16,437 nucleotides of DNA from an uncultured Phycisphaerales bacterium (GTDB lineage: Bacteria > Planctomycetota > Phycisphaerae > Phycisphaerales > SM1A02): positions 1 through 16,437 of the forward strand of contig CAMPIL010000029.1 in NCBI GenBank assembly GCA_946886375.1, read 5' to 3'. Shown here in pieces: positions 5,563 to 12,299 of this stretch (position 1 is the stretch's first letter; the number at the start of each line of letters is the position of its first letter). Position numbers and translations under genes: made by a program. The notes below the pieces were generated by a model, which worked only from the letters and a program-made list of their open reading frames with translations, did not search any database and was not told the DNA's origin.

Positions 5563-7191
5563 GTGCGATTGAAGAAAGCGCTTGCCCCGTCGCTCTTGCT
5601 GGTGCTGTCGGCCATGCTGCTGGTGCAGTTGCCGCTGGCCATCGCCGATCGTGCCGGCGACTACAACTTTTTCGATCCCTTGATCGACGTGCGGCACATC
5701 CTGCTGAGTGGGTTCGTTGACGAGAAGAAACTCGACGACGAGACGATGCGCACCGCCATGATCGACGCGATGATCGAGACGCTGGACGATCCGCACACGG
5801 TGTACATCCCGCCGGCCGACCTGGCCGAGTTCAACAAGGAGTTGCGCGGTTCCTACGTCGGCATCGGCTGCGAGGTGAACATTGTGGACGATTACCTCAC
5901 GATCATTTCGCCGATGGACGGCTCGCCTGCGCTTGAGGCGGGTGTGATGGCGGGCGACGTGGTGCTGGAGATCGAAGGCGAATCGACGCTCAAAATGCCC
6001 GTGGCCGAATGCATCAAGCGGTTGATGGGCCAGCCAGGCACGCCGGTGTCGATCAAGGTGCGCCACCTCAACGGGCAGGAACAGAGCATCACCATCGTGC
6101 GCAACCAGATCACCACGCGCACTGTCAAGGGCATCCATCGCGAGGGTGAGCAGTGGAGTTACTGCATCGACGTCTCGCTCGGATTGGCGTACATCCGCGT
6201 GACGCAGTTCAACGACAGCACCGTGCAGGAACTGGAAGCCGCGCTTCAGCAGGTCCAGGCCAACGGCCTCAACGGGCTGGTGCTGGACCTGCGCGACAAC
6301 CCGGGCGGGGGACTGCCCGCGGCGGTGCAGATGTCCGACCTGTTCCTGGACGGCGGCACGATCGTTTCAATTCGGCCGCGCGAGGGCCACGGCGAGCCGC
6401 TGGTGTACTCGGCGCAAAGCGCCGGCACGCTGCCGGACTTCCCCATGCTTGTACTGGTTAACGGCCAGTCGGCCTCGGCCAGTGAAATCGTCTCCGGCGC
6501 GCTGCAGGAAAACCATCGAGCCGTGGTCATGGGCACGCGAACCTTCGGCAAGGGGTCGGTGCAGGAAGTTCGCGACCTTGATTACAACCGTGGCACGCTG
6601 AAATTCACCACCGCGCATTACTACCTGCCCAGCGGCCGCAATCTCAATCGCTCCAGCGACAGCGAAGTGTGGGGCGTGGATCCTGACCCGGGCATGGTGC
6701 TTCCGGTTTCCGATGATGATTACATCGCGATGCTGCAGGCCCGGCGCGAGTTTGAAATCATCCGTGCCGCGAACAACGCCGTGCCGCATTGCGTGGACGG
6801 TTCGTGGATTCGCGAGAATCTCAAGGACGATCAACTTGCCAAGGCGGTGGATGCGCTGCGTGCGCGCGTGACCAAGGGCGAGTGGCCGCGCGTGGGCGAG
6901 GCAGACAGTTCCGTTGTTGCGTTTGATCAGGAAATCGTTCGCCTGACCGAAACGCGCCGGCGTCTGCTGGAGCAACTCAGCAAGATCGAGGTGCGCGTGG
7001 ATGAACTCCATGGACTCGCGGCCGAGGCGGGCAAGCCGCCGCTGCTTCCGCCGGATATCGATCTCACGCAGGGCACGCTCACTATCCGAGACAAGCAGGG
7101 CAATCTCGTCGGGTCGTACCGGATTGAAGGCGGCGATGTCGAATTGGCGCTGGATACGGTGAAGTTGACGCCGGTGCAGGCCAACCCGTGA
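5563..7191 (+). CDS. S41 family carboxy-terminal processing protease
   Basis: A 542-residue protein. GTG at 5563 is chosen over an in-frame ATG at 5494 because AAGGAG lies 7 bases upstream and the N-terminus then becomes a clean signal sequence or membrane anchor (residues 1-29, RLKKALAPSLLLVLSAMLL, possible cut after AIA). Order of domains: N-terminal helical region (30-95), PDZ domain (about 97-170, GSYVGIGCEVN onward) and the S41 catalytic domain (about 195-380). The catalytic dyad is visible as S305 in GQSASASE and K330 in TFGKGSVQ, with Q334 four residues on, as in E. coli Tsp. The substrate-strand motif LDLRDNPGGGL is at 241-251. Residues about 470-542 add a heptad-like segment (ETRRRLLEQLSKIEVRVDEL) and a short beta-rich tail. 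It likely cleaves C-termini of envelope proteins. tsaD follows 49 bases later on the same strand. Confidence 0.95.
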   Translation: MRLKKALAPSLLLVLSAMLLVQLPLAIADRAGDYNFFDPLIDVRHILLSGFVDEKKLDDETMRTAMIDAMIETLDDPHTVYIPPADLAEFNKELRGSYVGIGCEVNIVDDYLTIISPMDGSPALEAGVMAGDVVLEIEGESTLKMPVAECIKRLMGQPGTPVSIKVRHLNGQEQSITIVRNQITTRTVKGIHREGEQWSYCIDVSLGLAYIRVTQFNDSTVQELEAALQQVQANGLNGLVLDLRDNPGGGLPAAVQMSDLFLDGGTIVSIRPREGHGEPLVYSAQSAGTLPDFPMLVLVNGQSASASEIVSGALQENHRAVVMGTRTFGKGSVQEVRDLDYNRGTLKFTTAHYYLPSGRNLNRSSDSEVWGVDPDPGMVLPVSDDDYIAMLQARREFEIIRAANNAVPHCVDGSWIRENLKDDQLAKAVDALRARVTKGEWPRVGEADSSVVAFDQEIVRLTETRRRLLEQLSKIEVRVDELHGLAAEAGKPPLLPPDIDLTQGTLTIRDKQGNLVGSYRIEGGDVELALDTVKLTPVQANP

Positions 7192-7240
7192 TGATGCGGC
7201 TGGTTGCGCATGCGCACTGGAGAGTGGGTGGAGCGTTGTT

Positions 7241-8290
7241 GTGTTGATCCTTGGAATTGAAACCAGTTGCGATGAGACTGCGGCGGCAGTGGTGCGGGAC
7301 GGCACGCGCGTGCTGTCCAACGTGATCGCCACACAACATGACCTTCATGAGCGCTACGCGGGCGTGGTGCCGGAGATCGCCAGCCGCGCGCATTTGGAGC
7401 GCATTCAGCCCGTCGTTCGCGAGGCGATGCGCGATGCGGGCGCAAGACTGACAGAATTGGACGCCGTGGCAGTCGGGCATCGGCCCGGCTTGATCGGTTC
7501 GCTGCTGGTCGGCGTGAGCGCGGCGAAAGCGCTCGCGTGGTCGATCGGCAAGCCGGTCATCGGCGTCGATCACGTGCTGGCGCACCTGCACGCGGGATTG
7601 CTCGACTCCCCGCCCGTGCAGTTTCCTGCTTTGGGGCTGGTGGTGTCCGGCGGGCACACGAGTCTTTTCCTCGTGAATCATCCGCTCGACGTCACGCCTC
7701 TGGGCAAGACCATTGACGATGCAGTGGGCGAGGCGTACGACAAGGCCGCGAACATTCTGCAACTGGGATACCCCGGCGGGCCGCTGGTCGATCGCTTGGC
7801 GCAGACGGGCGACGATTCGGCCCATGATTTTCCCGTCACGCTGCTCGACAAGACGAGCCTGGATTTTTCGTTCAGCGGATTGAAGACTGCGTTGCTGTAC
7901 GAAGTGTGCGGCCTGCCGGTCGGGCGTGGCGAACGCGCGCGATTGAACCGCGATGCGTCGCATCTTTCGATGCAGGAGAAGTCGGACCTGGCAGCGACTT
8001 TCCAGCGCTCGGCCGTTTATGCGCTGATGCGCACACTCACGCGTGCGATGGAGCAGAACACCCACTGCAAAACTCTGCTGATTGGCGGCGGCGTCAGCGC
8101 CAACAGCCGTCTGCGGCAGGAGTTGACGGAGTTTGCCGGCACGCACCATCTCGATTTGCGTATGCCTGCCCTGAAATACTGCCTGGACAATGCGGCGATG
8201 ATCGCCGGCGCCGCAGCCGCGCGCCTGGAAGCAGGCCAATTCGATGACTGGTCGCTGGCCGCATTCCCGCGAAGCGAAGTCTGCACGTGA
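7241..8290 (+). CDS. tsaD: tRNA N6-adenosine threonylcarbamoyltransferase TsaD
   Basis: A 349-residue protein of the Kae1/TsaD/Qri7 family. With TsaB, TsaC and TsaE it makes the t6A modification at position 37 of ANN-decoding tRNAs, in the cytoplasm. It starts at GTG 7241, with GGTGGAG 7 bases upstream. Family hallmarks: N-terminal LGIETSCDETAAAVV (4-18), the metal-binding pair H111 and H115 in HVLAHLHAG, the nucleotide-binding SGGHTSLF (136-143), DDAVGEAYDKAANIL, DFSFSGLKTALL, IGGGVSANSRLR, and the late Asp in CLDNAAMIAG. Length is typical. No tsaB, tsaC or tsaE is seen in the window. It may share a transcript with the S41 protease gene. An inverted repeat overlaps its stop codon. Confidence 0.97.
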   Translation: MLILGIETSCDETAAAVVRDGTRVLSNVIATQHDLHERYAGVVPEIASRAHLERIQPVVREAMRDAGARLTELDAVAVGHRPGLIGSLLVGVSAAKALAWSIGKPVIGVDHVLAHLHAGLLDSPPVQFPALGLVVSGGHTSLFLVNHPLDVTPLGKTIDDAVGEAYDKAANILQLGYPGGPLVDRLAQTGDDSAHDFPVTLLDKTSLDFSFSGLKTALLYEVCGLPVGRGERARLNRDASHLSMQEKSDLAATFQRSAVYALMRTLTRAMEQNTHCKTLLIGGGVSANSRLRQELTEFAGTHHLDLRMPALKYCLDNAAMIAGAAAARLEAGQFDDWSLAAFPRSEVCT

Positions 8291-8307
8291 ACATCTATGC
8301 TTCACGT
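8285..8307 (+). terminator. Inverted repeat over the tsaD stop, possible weak terminator
   Basis: ACGTGAA (8285-8291) pairs perfectly with TTCACGT (8301-8307) across a 9-base loop and includes the tsaD stop codon. Only a mixed T/G stretch follows, so termination would be weak. It may instead mark the 3' end by other means. Confidence 0.3.
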
Positions 8308-8392
8308 TTGAAGTTGATGTTTCAGTTGTCGATGCGCCACCGTTGATCTCTTCGCGTGTACGCTGCTCGGCCAGAACTCAAGAATCATTCCC

Positions 8393-8902
8393 ATGTACAC
8401 GCATCCCGCCGCCATTCCCGAAGAAGACTTGCTCAAACAGTGCGAGATCGGCTTCGGCCGCACCTCGGGCCCGGGCGGACAGCATCGCAACAAGGTGGAG
8501 ACGGCGGTGCACATCAGGCATCTTCCGACGGGCACTGAAGCGTCCGCCTCCGAACGCCGCAAGCAGTTTGAAAATCGCATCATGGCCATCAAGCGTTTGC
8601 GCCTGAAGATGGCGGCGAACGTGCGCACCGTCGTTCATCCGCAGCGGCACAAGCCCACCGAACTCTGGCAGCAACGGCGCCAGGGCGAGAAAATGTCGGT
8701 CAATCCAAACCATAAGGATTATCCCGCGCTGCTGGCCGAGGCGATGGACGTGATCTGGGCCCGCAAGTTCGATGTCGCCGGCGCGGCTGGCCTGCTCGGA
8801 ATCACCATGTCGCAACTGGCGAAACTGATCCGGCACGAACGGCATGCGTTTTCGCTGGTCAATCAGGGTCGGGTCGATCGCGGACTGCCCGCCTTGAAAT
8901 GA
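8393..8902 (+). CDS. GGQ release-factor-like protein with extra C-terminal helical domain
   Basis: A 169-residue protein with a class-I peptide chain release factor catalytic domain at the N-terminus: GFGRTSGPGGQHRNKVETAVHIRHLPTG, with GGQ at 28-30, the loop that triggers peptidyl-tRNA hydrolysis. It has no codon-recognition domain 2, so it cannot be RF1 or RF2. Domains of this type occur in ribosome rescue factors such as ArfB/ICT1. ArfB ends in a disordered basic tail, but here residues 115-160 form what looks like helix-turn-helix packing (VIWARKFDVAGAAGLLGITMSQLAKLIRHER), followed by a short tail ending RGLPALK. Role inferred: hydrolysis of peptidyl-tRNA on stalled ribosomes, with the C-terminal domain giving ribosome or RNA contact. 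Ribosome binding site weak or absent. It lies between tsaD and an amidohydrolase gene on the same strand. Confidence 0.9.
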   Translation: MYTHPAAIPEEDLLKQCEIGFGRTSGPGGQHRNKVETAVHIRHLPTGTEASASERRKQFENRIMAIKRLRLKMAANVRTVVHPQRHKPTELWQQRRQGEKMSVNPNHKDYPALLAEAMDVIWARKFDVAGAAGLLGITMSQLAKLIRHERHAFSLVNQGRVDRGLPALK

Positions 8903-8912
8903 TGTTTTTCTG

Positions 8913-8941
8913 CTGATCCATGCGAAAAGAGCCGCTACCAT
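8913..8941 (+). promoter_or_regulatory. Candidate promoter of the M20 gene, very close to the ATG
   Basis: TACCAT (8936-8941) ends six bases before the ATG at 8948, with a weak -35 (CTGATC, 8913-8918) at 17-base spacing. No Shine-Dalgarno lies before the ATG, so a leaderless transcript is suggested. Confidence 0.33.
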
Positions 8942-8947
8942 TGCGGC

Positions 8948-10240
8948 ATGTCCACCATGACGCAGACTGAATCGGGCCTTTCGTCGCAATCGCTGCGGGC
9001 GATGATCGCTGCGGAGTTGCCGGACCTCTTCGCCATTCGGCACGATCTTCATGCTCACCCGGAAATCGGGTACGAAGAGCATCGCACCAGTCAGGTGGTT
9101 CAGCGCGAACTGACCAAGGCCAAAGTCGAATTCAAGGCAGGTCTCGCCGGCGGCACGGGCGTGATGGCGCACATTCCGACTGCGAAATCACAGGGCGCGG
9201 GCCGCAAGTCGCAGGCGTGTGCCATCGGCCTGCGTGCCGACATGGATGCGCTTCCCATCATGGAGGAAACCGGCCTGCCGTATGCATCGAGCATTCCCAA
9301 CAGGATGCACGCGTGCGGACACGATGGACATACCACGATTCTCATCGGCGCAGCCCGCGTGCTGGCGCGGCTTGCGAAGCAGAATGGCGGGCTGCCGCGT
9401 CCGGTTTCATTTGTTTTCCAGCCTGCCGAGGAAGGCGGCGCGGGCGGACAGAAGATGGTGCAGGAAGGCTGCCTGGACGGTTCGATCGTCGGCCCGCCGG
9501 TTGAGAACATGTTCGGTCTGCACGGTTGGCCCCGCCTGCCGCAGGGAGTGGTGGGCACGCGCGTCGGGCCGCTGCTTGCGGCGTCGGATCGTTTTGACAT
9601 CGTGGTGAAAGGCATTGGTTCGCATGCTGCGTTTCCGCATGTCAGCCGCGACCCGATCGTCGCAGCCGCCGCGATAGTGAACGCACTGCAGTCCATCGCC
9701 TCGCGCAATGTCGATCCGCTGGATTCCGTGGTGCTGGCGATCACCATGCTCAATGCCGGCAGCGCGTACAACGTGATTCCATCGCAGGCGACGATCAGCG
9801 GCACGGTGCGCAGCCTGACACCGCAGGTCCAGCAACTGGCGCAGCGGCGGATTGATGAAATTGCCAGCGGCATCGCCAAGGCGCTCGGCTGCGAAGCGCG
9901 ATTTGAATACCGCCTGGGTTATCCCGTCACGCGCAATGATGCCGAGGCAGTTGAGATATTCAATCGCATCGCGCGGTGCACGGTGGGGGAGAAGTGCGTG
10001 GTGGACCTGCCTCAGCCGGTCATGGGCGGCGAGGATTTTGCGTTCTACTGCGAGCAGGTGCCCAGTTGCTTTTTCGTGCTTGGGCTGATTCCGCCGGGCA
10101 AGAAGTCCGTGCCCGACCTTCACCAGCCGGATTTCGATTTCAACGACAATTCCATCGCGACGGGGGTGGAGATGTTCTGCCGGCTCGCCTTGCGCGACAA
10201 CGACGCCGAAGGCAGGACCGCCGCCGCACGCAAACGCTGA
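8948..10240 (+). CDS. M20D family amidohydrolase (hippurate / IAA-amino acid hydrolase type)
   Basis: A 430-residue metal-dependent amidohydrolase. Family members remove acyl groups from N-acyl amino acids (hippurate, IAA-conjugates, N-acetyl-diaminopimelate). Substrate cannot be decided here. Visible motifs: RHDLHAHPEIGYEE (31-44), GLRADMDALPIMEETGLPYAS (94-114), MHACGHDGHT with C123 and H125 as metal ligands, FQPAEEGGAGG with E161/E162, H192 in LHGWP, MGGEDFAFY (359-367) and H392 in DLHQPDF. The dimerisation (lid) domain between about 205 and 325 is present. Length is slightly above the 380-400 usual, owing to an N-terminal addition of about 20 residues, a short insertion at 79-89 and a basic tail. 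A second ATG nine bases downstream is an alternative start. No signal peptide. The PLP enzyme gene follows after 40 bases. Confidence 0.93.
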   Translation: MSTMTQTESGLSSQSLRAMIAAELPDLFAIRHDLHAHPEIGYEEHRTSQVVQRELTKAKVEFKAGLAGGTGVMAHIPTAKSQGAGRKSQACAIGLRADMDALPIMEETGLPYASSIPNRMHACGHDGHTTILIGAARVLARLAKQNGGLPRPVSFVFQPAEEGGAGGQKMVQEGCLDGSIVGPPVENMFGLHGWPRLPQGVVGTRVGPLLAASDRFDIVVKGIGSHAAFPHVSRDPIVAAAAIVNALQSIASRNVDPLDSVVLAITMLNAGSAYNVIPSQATISGTVRSLTPQVQQLAQRRIDEIASGIAKALGCEARFEYRLGYPVTRNDAEAVEIFNRIARCTVGEKCVVDLPQPVMGGEDFAFYCEQVPSCFFVLGLIPPGKKSVPDLHQPDFDFNDNSIATGVEMFCRLALRDNDAEGRTAAARKR

Positions 10241-10244
10241 GCGT

Positions 10245-10274
10245 TTGGACTTTTGGGCGGAGGGACTTTCTAAT
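10245..10274 (+). promoter_or_regulatory. Candidate promoter of the aldolase-family gene, six bases from the ATG
   Basis: TTGGAC (10245-10250) and TCTAAT (10269-10274) are 18 bases apart, in the 40-base gap after the M20 gene. The -10 ends six bases before the ATG at 10281. GGAGGG at 10259-10264 is 16 bases from the ATG, too far for normal Shine-Dalgarno use. Confidence 0.42.
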
Positions 10275-10280
10275 CCATCC

Positions 10281-11339
10281 ATGCGCACCTTCCGCAGCGA
10301 CAACAACGCGGGCCTCTCGCCCGAGGCGATCAAGGCGATCGTCGAGGCCAACGATGAGTCGCACTACACAGGCTACGGCGACGATGCGTACACCAAGCGC
10401 GCTGAAGAGGCCTTCCGGTCAATCTTCGGTCGGGACATCAGCGTCTTCTTTGTGGCCAGCGGCACCGCGGCCAACACGCTGGCGATCGCATCGCTCACGC
10501 AACCCTGGGAACAGGTGCTCTGTCATGCGCACAGTCACTGCAACGATGATGAATCCACCGCGCCAGAACGGCTCACCCATTGCCGAATGACGGCGATTCA
10601 TTCGACTTCACCCAAGATCACCGTCGAGGATTTCAAGAAGGCCGCGACGCATTGGCGAGGCGATGTGCATCAGCCTCAGCCGGGCGTCTTTTCGATCTCC
10701 AACACCACTGAATACGCCACGGTGTACACACCGGAAGAAGTTTCCGCGCTGTGCGACTTGGGGCACGAGGCCGGTTTTCGCGTGCACGTGGATGGCGCAC
10801 GTTTCGCCAACGCGGTGGCTGCGCTGAACTGCGACCCGCGCGATCTGACGAGCCGCGCGGGGGTGGATGCGCTTTCCTTCGGCGGAACCAAGAACGGGCT
10901 TGCCTTCGGCGAGGCGGTTGTGTTCTTCCCGCAGGGCGATGGGGCGGTGTTCGAAAGGGCCACGCGCACCTTTCCGTTTCACCGCAAGAGCACCGGGCAC
11001 CTGCTCAGCAAACATCGTTTTGTGAGCGCGCCATTCGCGGCGACGCTGTGCGATGGCAGTTGGCTGCGGCACGCTCATGACGCCAACGCCATGGCCGGTG
11101 AACTGGCTCGCGGCCTGACGAAACTCGGGATTCAGCCCTACTTTCCGACGCAGGCCAATGGCGTGTTTGTTTCCCTGCCGCCTGCCGTGGACAAGGCCCT
11201 GCAAGCCAAAGGCCACGGGTACTACCCGTTTGGCGATCCGGCGCTGAAACTTTCGCGTTTAATGTGCAGTTTTGACACCACGCTGGAAGACGTCCGCGGC
11301 TTGCTGGCGGACGTTGAGTCAGCCCTGCGCGGTCGTTGA
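10281..11339 (+). CDS. Threonine-aldolase / beta-eliminating-lyase family PLP enzyme
   Basis: A 352-residue fold-type I PLP enzyme. The best match in pattern is low-specificity L-threonine aldolase (threonine to glycine and acetaldehyde). The ATG at 10281 is chosen because the family begins at once with an RSDN-type motif (MRTFRSDNNAGLSPEA); an upstream in-frame TTG at 10245 adds 12 unlikely residues. Visible features: GYGDDAYTKRAEEAF (31-45), FVASGTAANTLAI (57-69, PLP phosphate contact), HVDGARFANA with D171 for the pyridine nitrogen, and LSFGGTKNGLAFGEAVVFF with K204 as Schiff-base lysine. The CHAHSHCNDDES segment (81-92) lies where the family has HxxxHxxxxE. No signal peptide. Exact specificity (threonine, phenylserine or another beta-hydroxy amino acid) is open. 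The next gene's promoter overlaps its stop codon. Confidence 0.92.
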   Translation: MRTFRSDNNAGLSPEAIKAIVEANDESHYTGYGDDAYTKRAEEAFRSIFGRDISVFFVASGTAANTLAIASLTQPWEQVLCHAHSHCNDDESTAPERLTHCRMTAIHSTSPKITVEDFKKAATHWRGDVHQPQPGVFSISNTTEYATVYTPEEVSALCDLGHEAGFRVHVDGARFANAVAALNCDPRDLTSRAGVDALSFGGTKNGLAFGEAVVFFPQGDGAVFERATRTFPFHRKSTGHLLSKHRFVSAPFAATLCDGSWLRHAHDANAMAGELARGLTKLGIQPYFPTQANGVFVSLPPAVDKALQAKGHGYYPFGDPALKLSRLMCSFDTTLEDVRGLLADVESALRGR

Positions 11340-11363
11340 ATTTCTGCTCCGATAATGTATATT
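11336..11363 (+). promoter_or_regulatory. Candidate promoter of the HTH-receiver gene
   Basis: TTGAAT (11336-11341, overlapping the previous stop codon) and TATATT (11358-11363) are 16 bases apart. The predicted start, near 11370, falls at the base of the first hairpin of the long leader. Confidence 0.45.
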
Positions 11364-11367
11364 CCAT

Positions 11368-11563
11368 GCGTGGCCGATTGATCGTGAAGATCAAGCGGAC
11401 CACGCGGCACGCCCACCGCAAAACCTGAAGACGAACGTTGTTCATCGGCCTGCCCTTTTCGCAGCACACCGGTCAACTCGCGCTCTGTTTGTGTCGATTC
11501 ACTCACCAGGGATGAATGACACAACGGCGCCGATTGGCGCGATCGCACTGTCTGCGATGGAGG
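11368..11563 (+). promoter_or_regulatory. Long multi-hairpin 5' leader of the HTH-receiver gene
   Basis: About 200 bases separate the promoter from the start codon and contain a series of hairpins. H1, 11368-11405: GCGTGG, CCG and TTGATC pair with GATCAA, CGG and CCACGC (15 bp, one mismatch, one bulge, GTGAA loop). H2, 11430-11446: GACGAAC with GTTCATC, one mismatch. H3, 11489-11524: 12 bp with a single bulged G at 11496 and an 11-base loop. H4, 11527-11540: GCGCC/GGCGC, GATT loop. H5, 11543-11557: TCGCA/TGCGA. GGAGG at 11559-11563 follows H5 by one base, so the fold could control access to it. No T run follows any stem, so none is an intrinsic terminator. It matches no riboswitch that I recognise. 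Confidence 0.45.
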
Positions 11564-11569
11564 ATTTGC

Positions 11570-12151
11570 ATGAACCTGTTTGAGAAAGATGTCTTGACCA
11601 CCGGAGAGGTCGCCAAGATCTGCAACGTTGCATCGCGCACGGTAAGCAAGTGGTTCGATTCGGGCCAGTTGCGCGGCTACCGGATTCCCGGCTCCAAGGA
11701 CCGCCGCATCCCTGTTTCCAACTTGCGCAAGTTCATGAAGAACCACGGCATCCCGATGGACGGCCTGATGAGCGGCGGGACGCGCGTGCTCGTGGTGGAC
11801 AGCGATGAGGAAGTGACCAACACGCTCCGCAACATCCTTAGCGAGCAGACCAACTACGAAGTTCGCGTCGCCTCCAGCGCGTTTGCCGCGGGCGTCGAAT
11901 GCGAGCGATTTCGTCCCCACGTCGTGCTGCTGGACATTCACCTGACCGACGGCGACGGCCGCAACATCGTCAAGGTCCTTCAGGGCAGCGATGACCTGCA
12001 GGTCACCAAGATCATCGGCATGAGCGGCAAACTGACCGACGGCCAGGCGGCGCAACTCAAGCACCAGGGTTTCGACAGCGCGTTGCGCAAGCCCTTCAGC
12101 GTGCGTCAGGTCATTGACGCAGTCGAAGCGGCCCACGCGATGGTGTATTGA
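11570..12151 (+). CDS. Orphan response regulator: N-terminal HTH, C-terminal receiver
   Basis: A 193-residue two-domain regulator. Start ATG 11570 is fixed by GGAGG six bases upstream; an upstream in-frame ATG (11516) lacks such a site. Residues 8-58 form an excisionase/MerR-type winged HTH (LTTGEVAKICNVASRTVSKWFDSG, then LRGYRIPGSKDRRIP, the usual helix-turn-helix plus wing). Residues 71-190 are a CheY-like receiver: acidic pair D77/D79, phosphoacceptor D122 in VVLLDIHL, S152 in the Thr/Ser switch position, K174 in LRKPF. All residues needed for phosphorylation are kept. The order is the reverse of most response regulators, which put the receiver first. No histidine kinase is nearby. It probably binds DNA in a phosphorylation-dependent way; targets unknown. 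The gene has its own promoter and terminator. Confidence 0.92.
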   Translation: MNLFEKDVLTTGEVAKICNVASRTVSKWFDSGQLRGYRIPGSKDRRIPVSNLRKFMKNHGIPMDGLMSGGTRVLVVDSDEEVTNTLRNILSEQTNYEVRVASSAFAAGVECERFRPHVVLLDIHLTDGDGRNIVKVLQGSDDLQVTKIIGMSGKLTDGQAAQLKHQGFDSALRKPFSVRQVIDAVEAAHAMVY

Positions 12152-12188
12152 ACCGGCCTCAGGCCTAAGCCCATTCGGCATCCACACC

Positions 12189-12225
12189 AACCACCCGCTT
12201 CAGGGATGAAGCGGGTGGTTGCTTT
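12189..12225 (+). terminator. Rho-independent terminator
   Basis: A 13-bp perfect stem (12189-12201 with 12208-12220; AACCACCCGCTTC half) with loop AGGGAT is followed by GCTTTG. It lies 37 bases after the regulator stop. The T tract is short but the stem is strong. Confidence 0.78.
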
Positions 12226-12286
12226 GCGCGACTGGCGCGCCGGGCAGCCGGGTTTCGTCCATACGGTGAAATCCCGAGGACCACAC

Positions 12287-12292
12287 TACAAT
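12287..12292 (+). promoter_or_regulatory. Candidate -10 box of nadE, seven bases from the ATG
   Basis: TACAAT (5 of 6 bases of TATAAT) ends seven bases before the ATG at 12300. No Shine-Dalgarno lies between, so a leaderless transcript is likely. The -35 region is weak. Confidence 0.38.
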
Positions 12293-12299
12293 CCAGCTC

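Noticed and set aside
11516..11569. Earlier ATG for the HTH-receiver gene
   Set aside because: No ribosome site; it would add an Arg-rich segment ahead of the HTH, and it lies inside hairpin H3. ATG 11570 has GGAGG six bases upstream.
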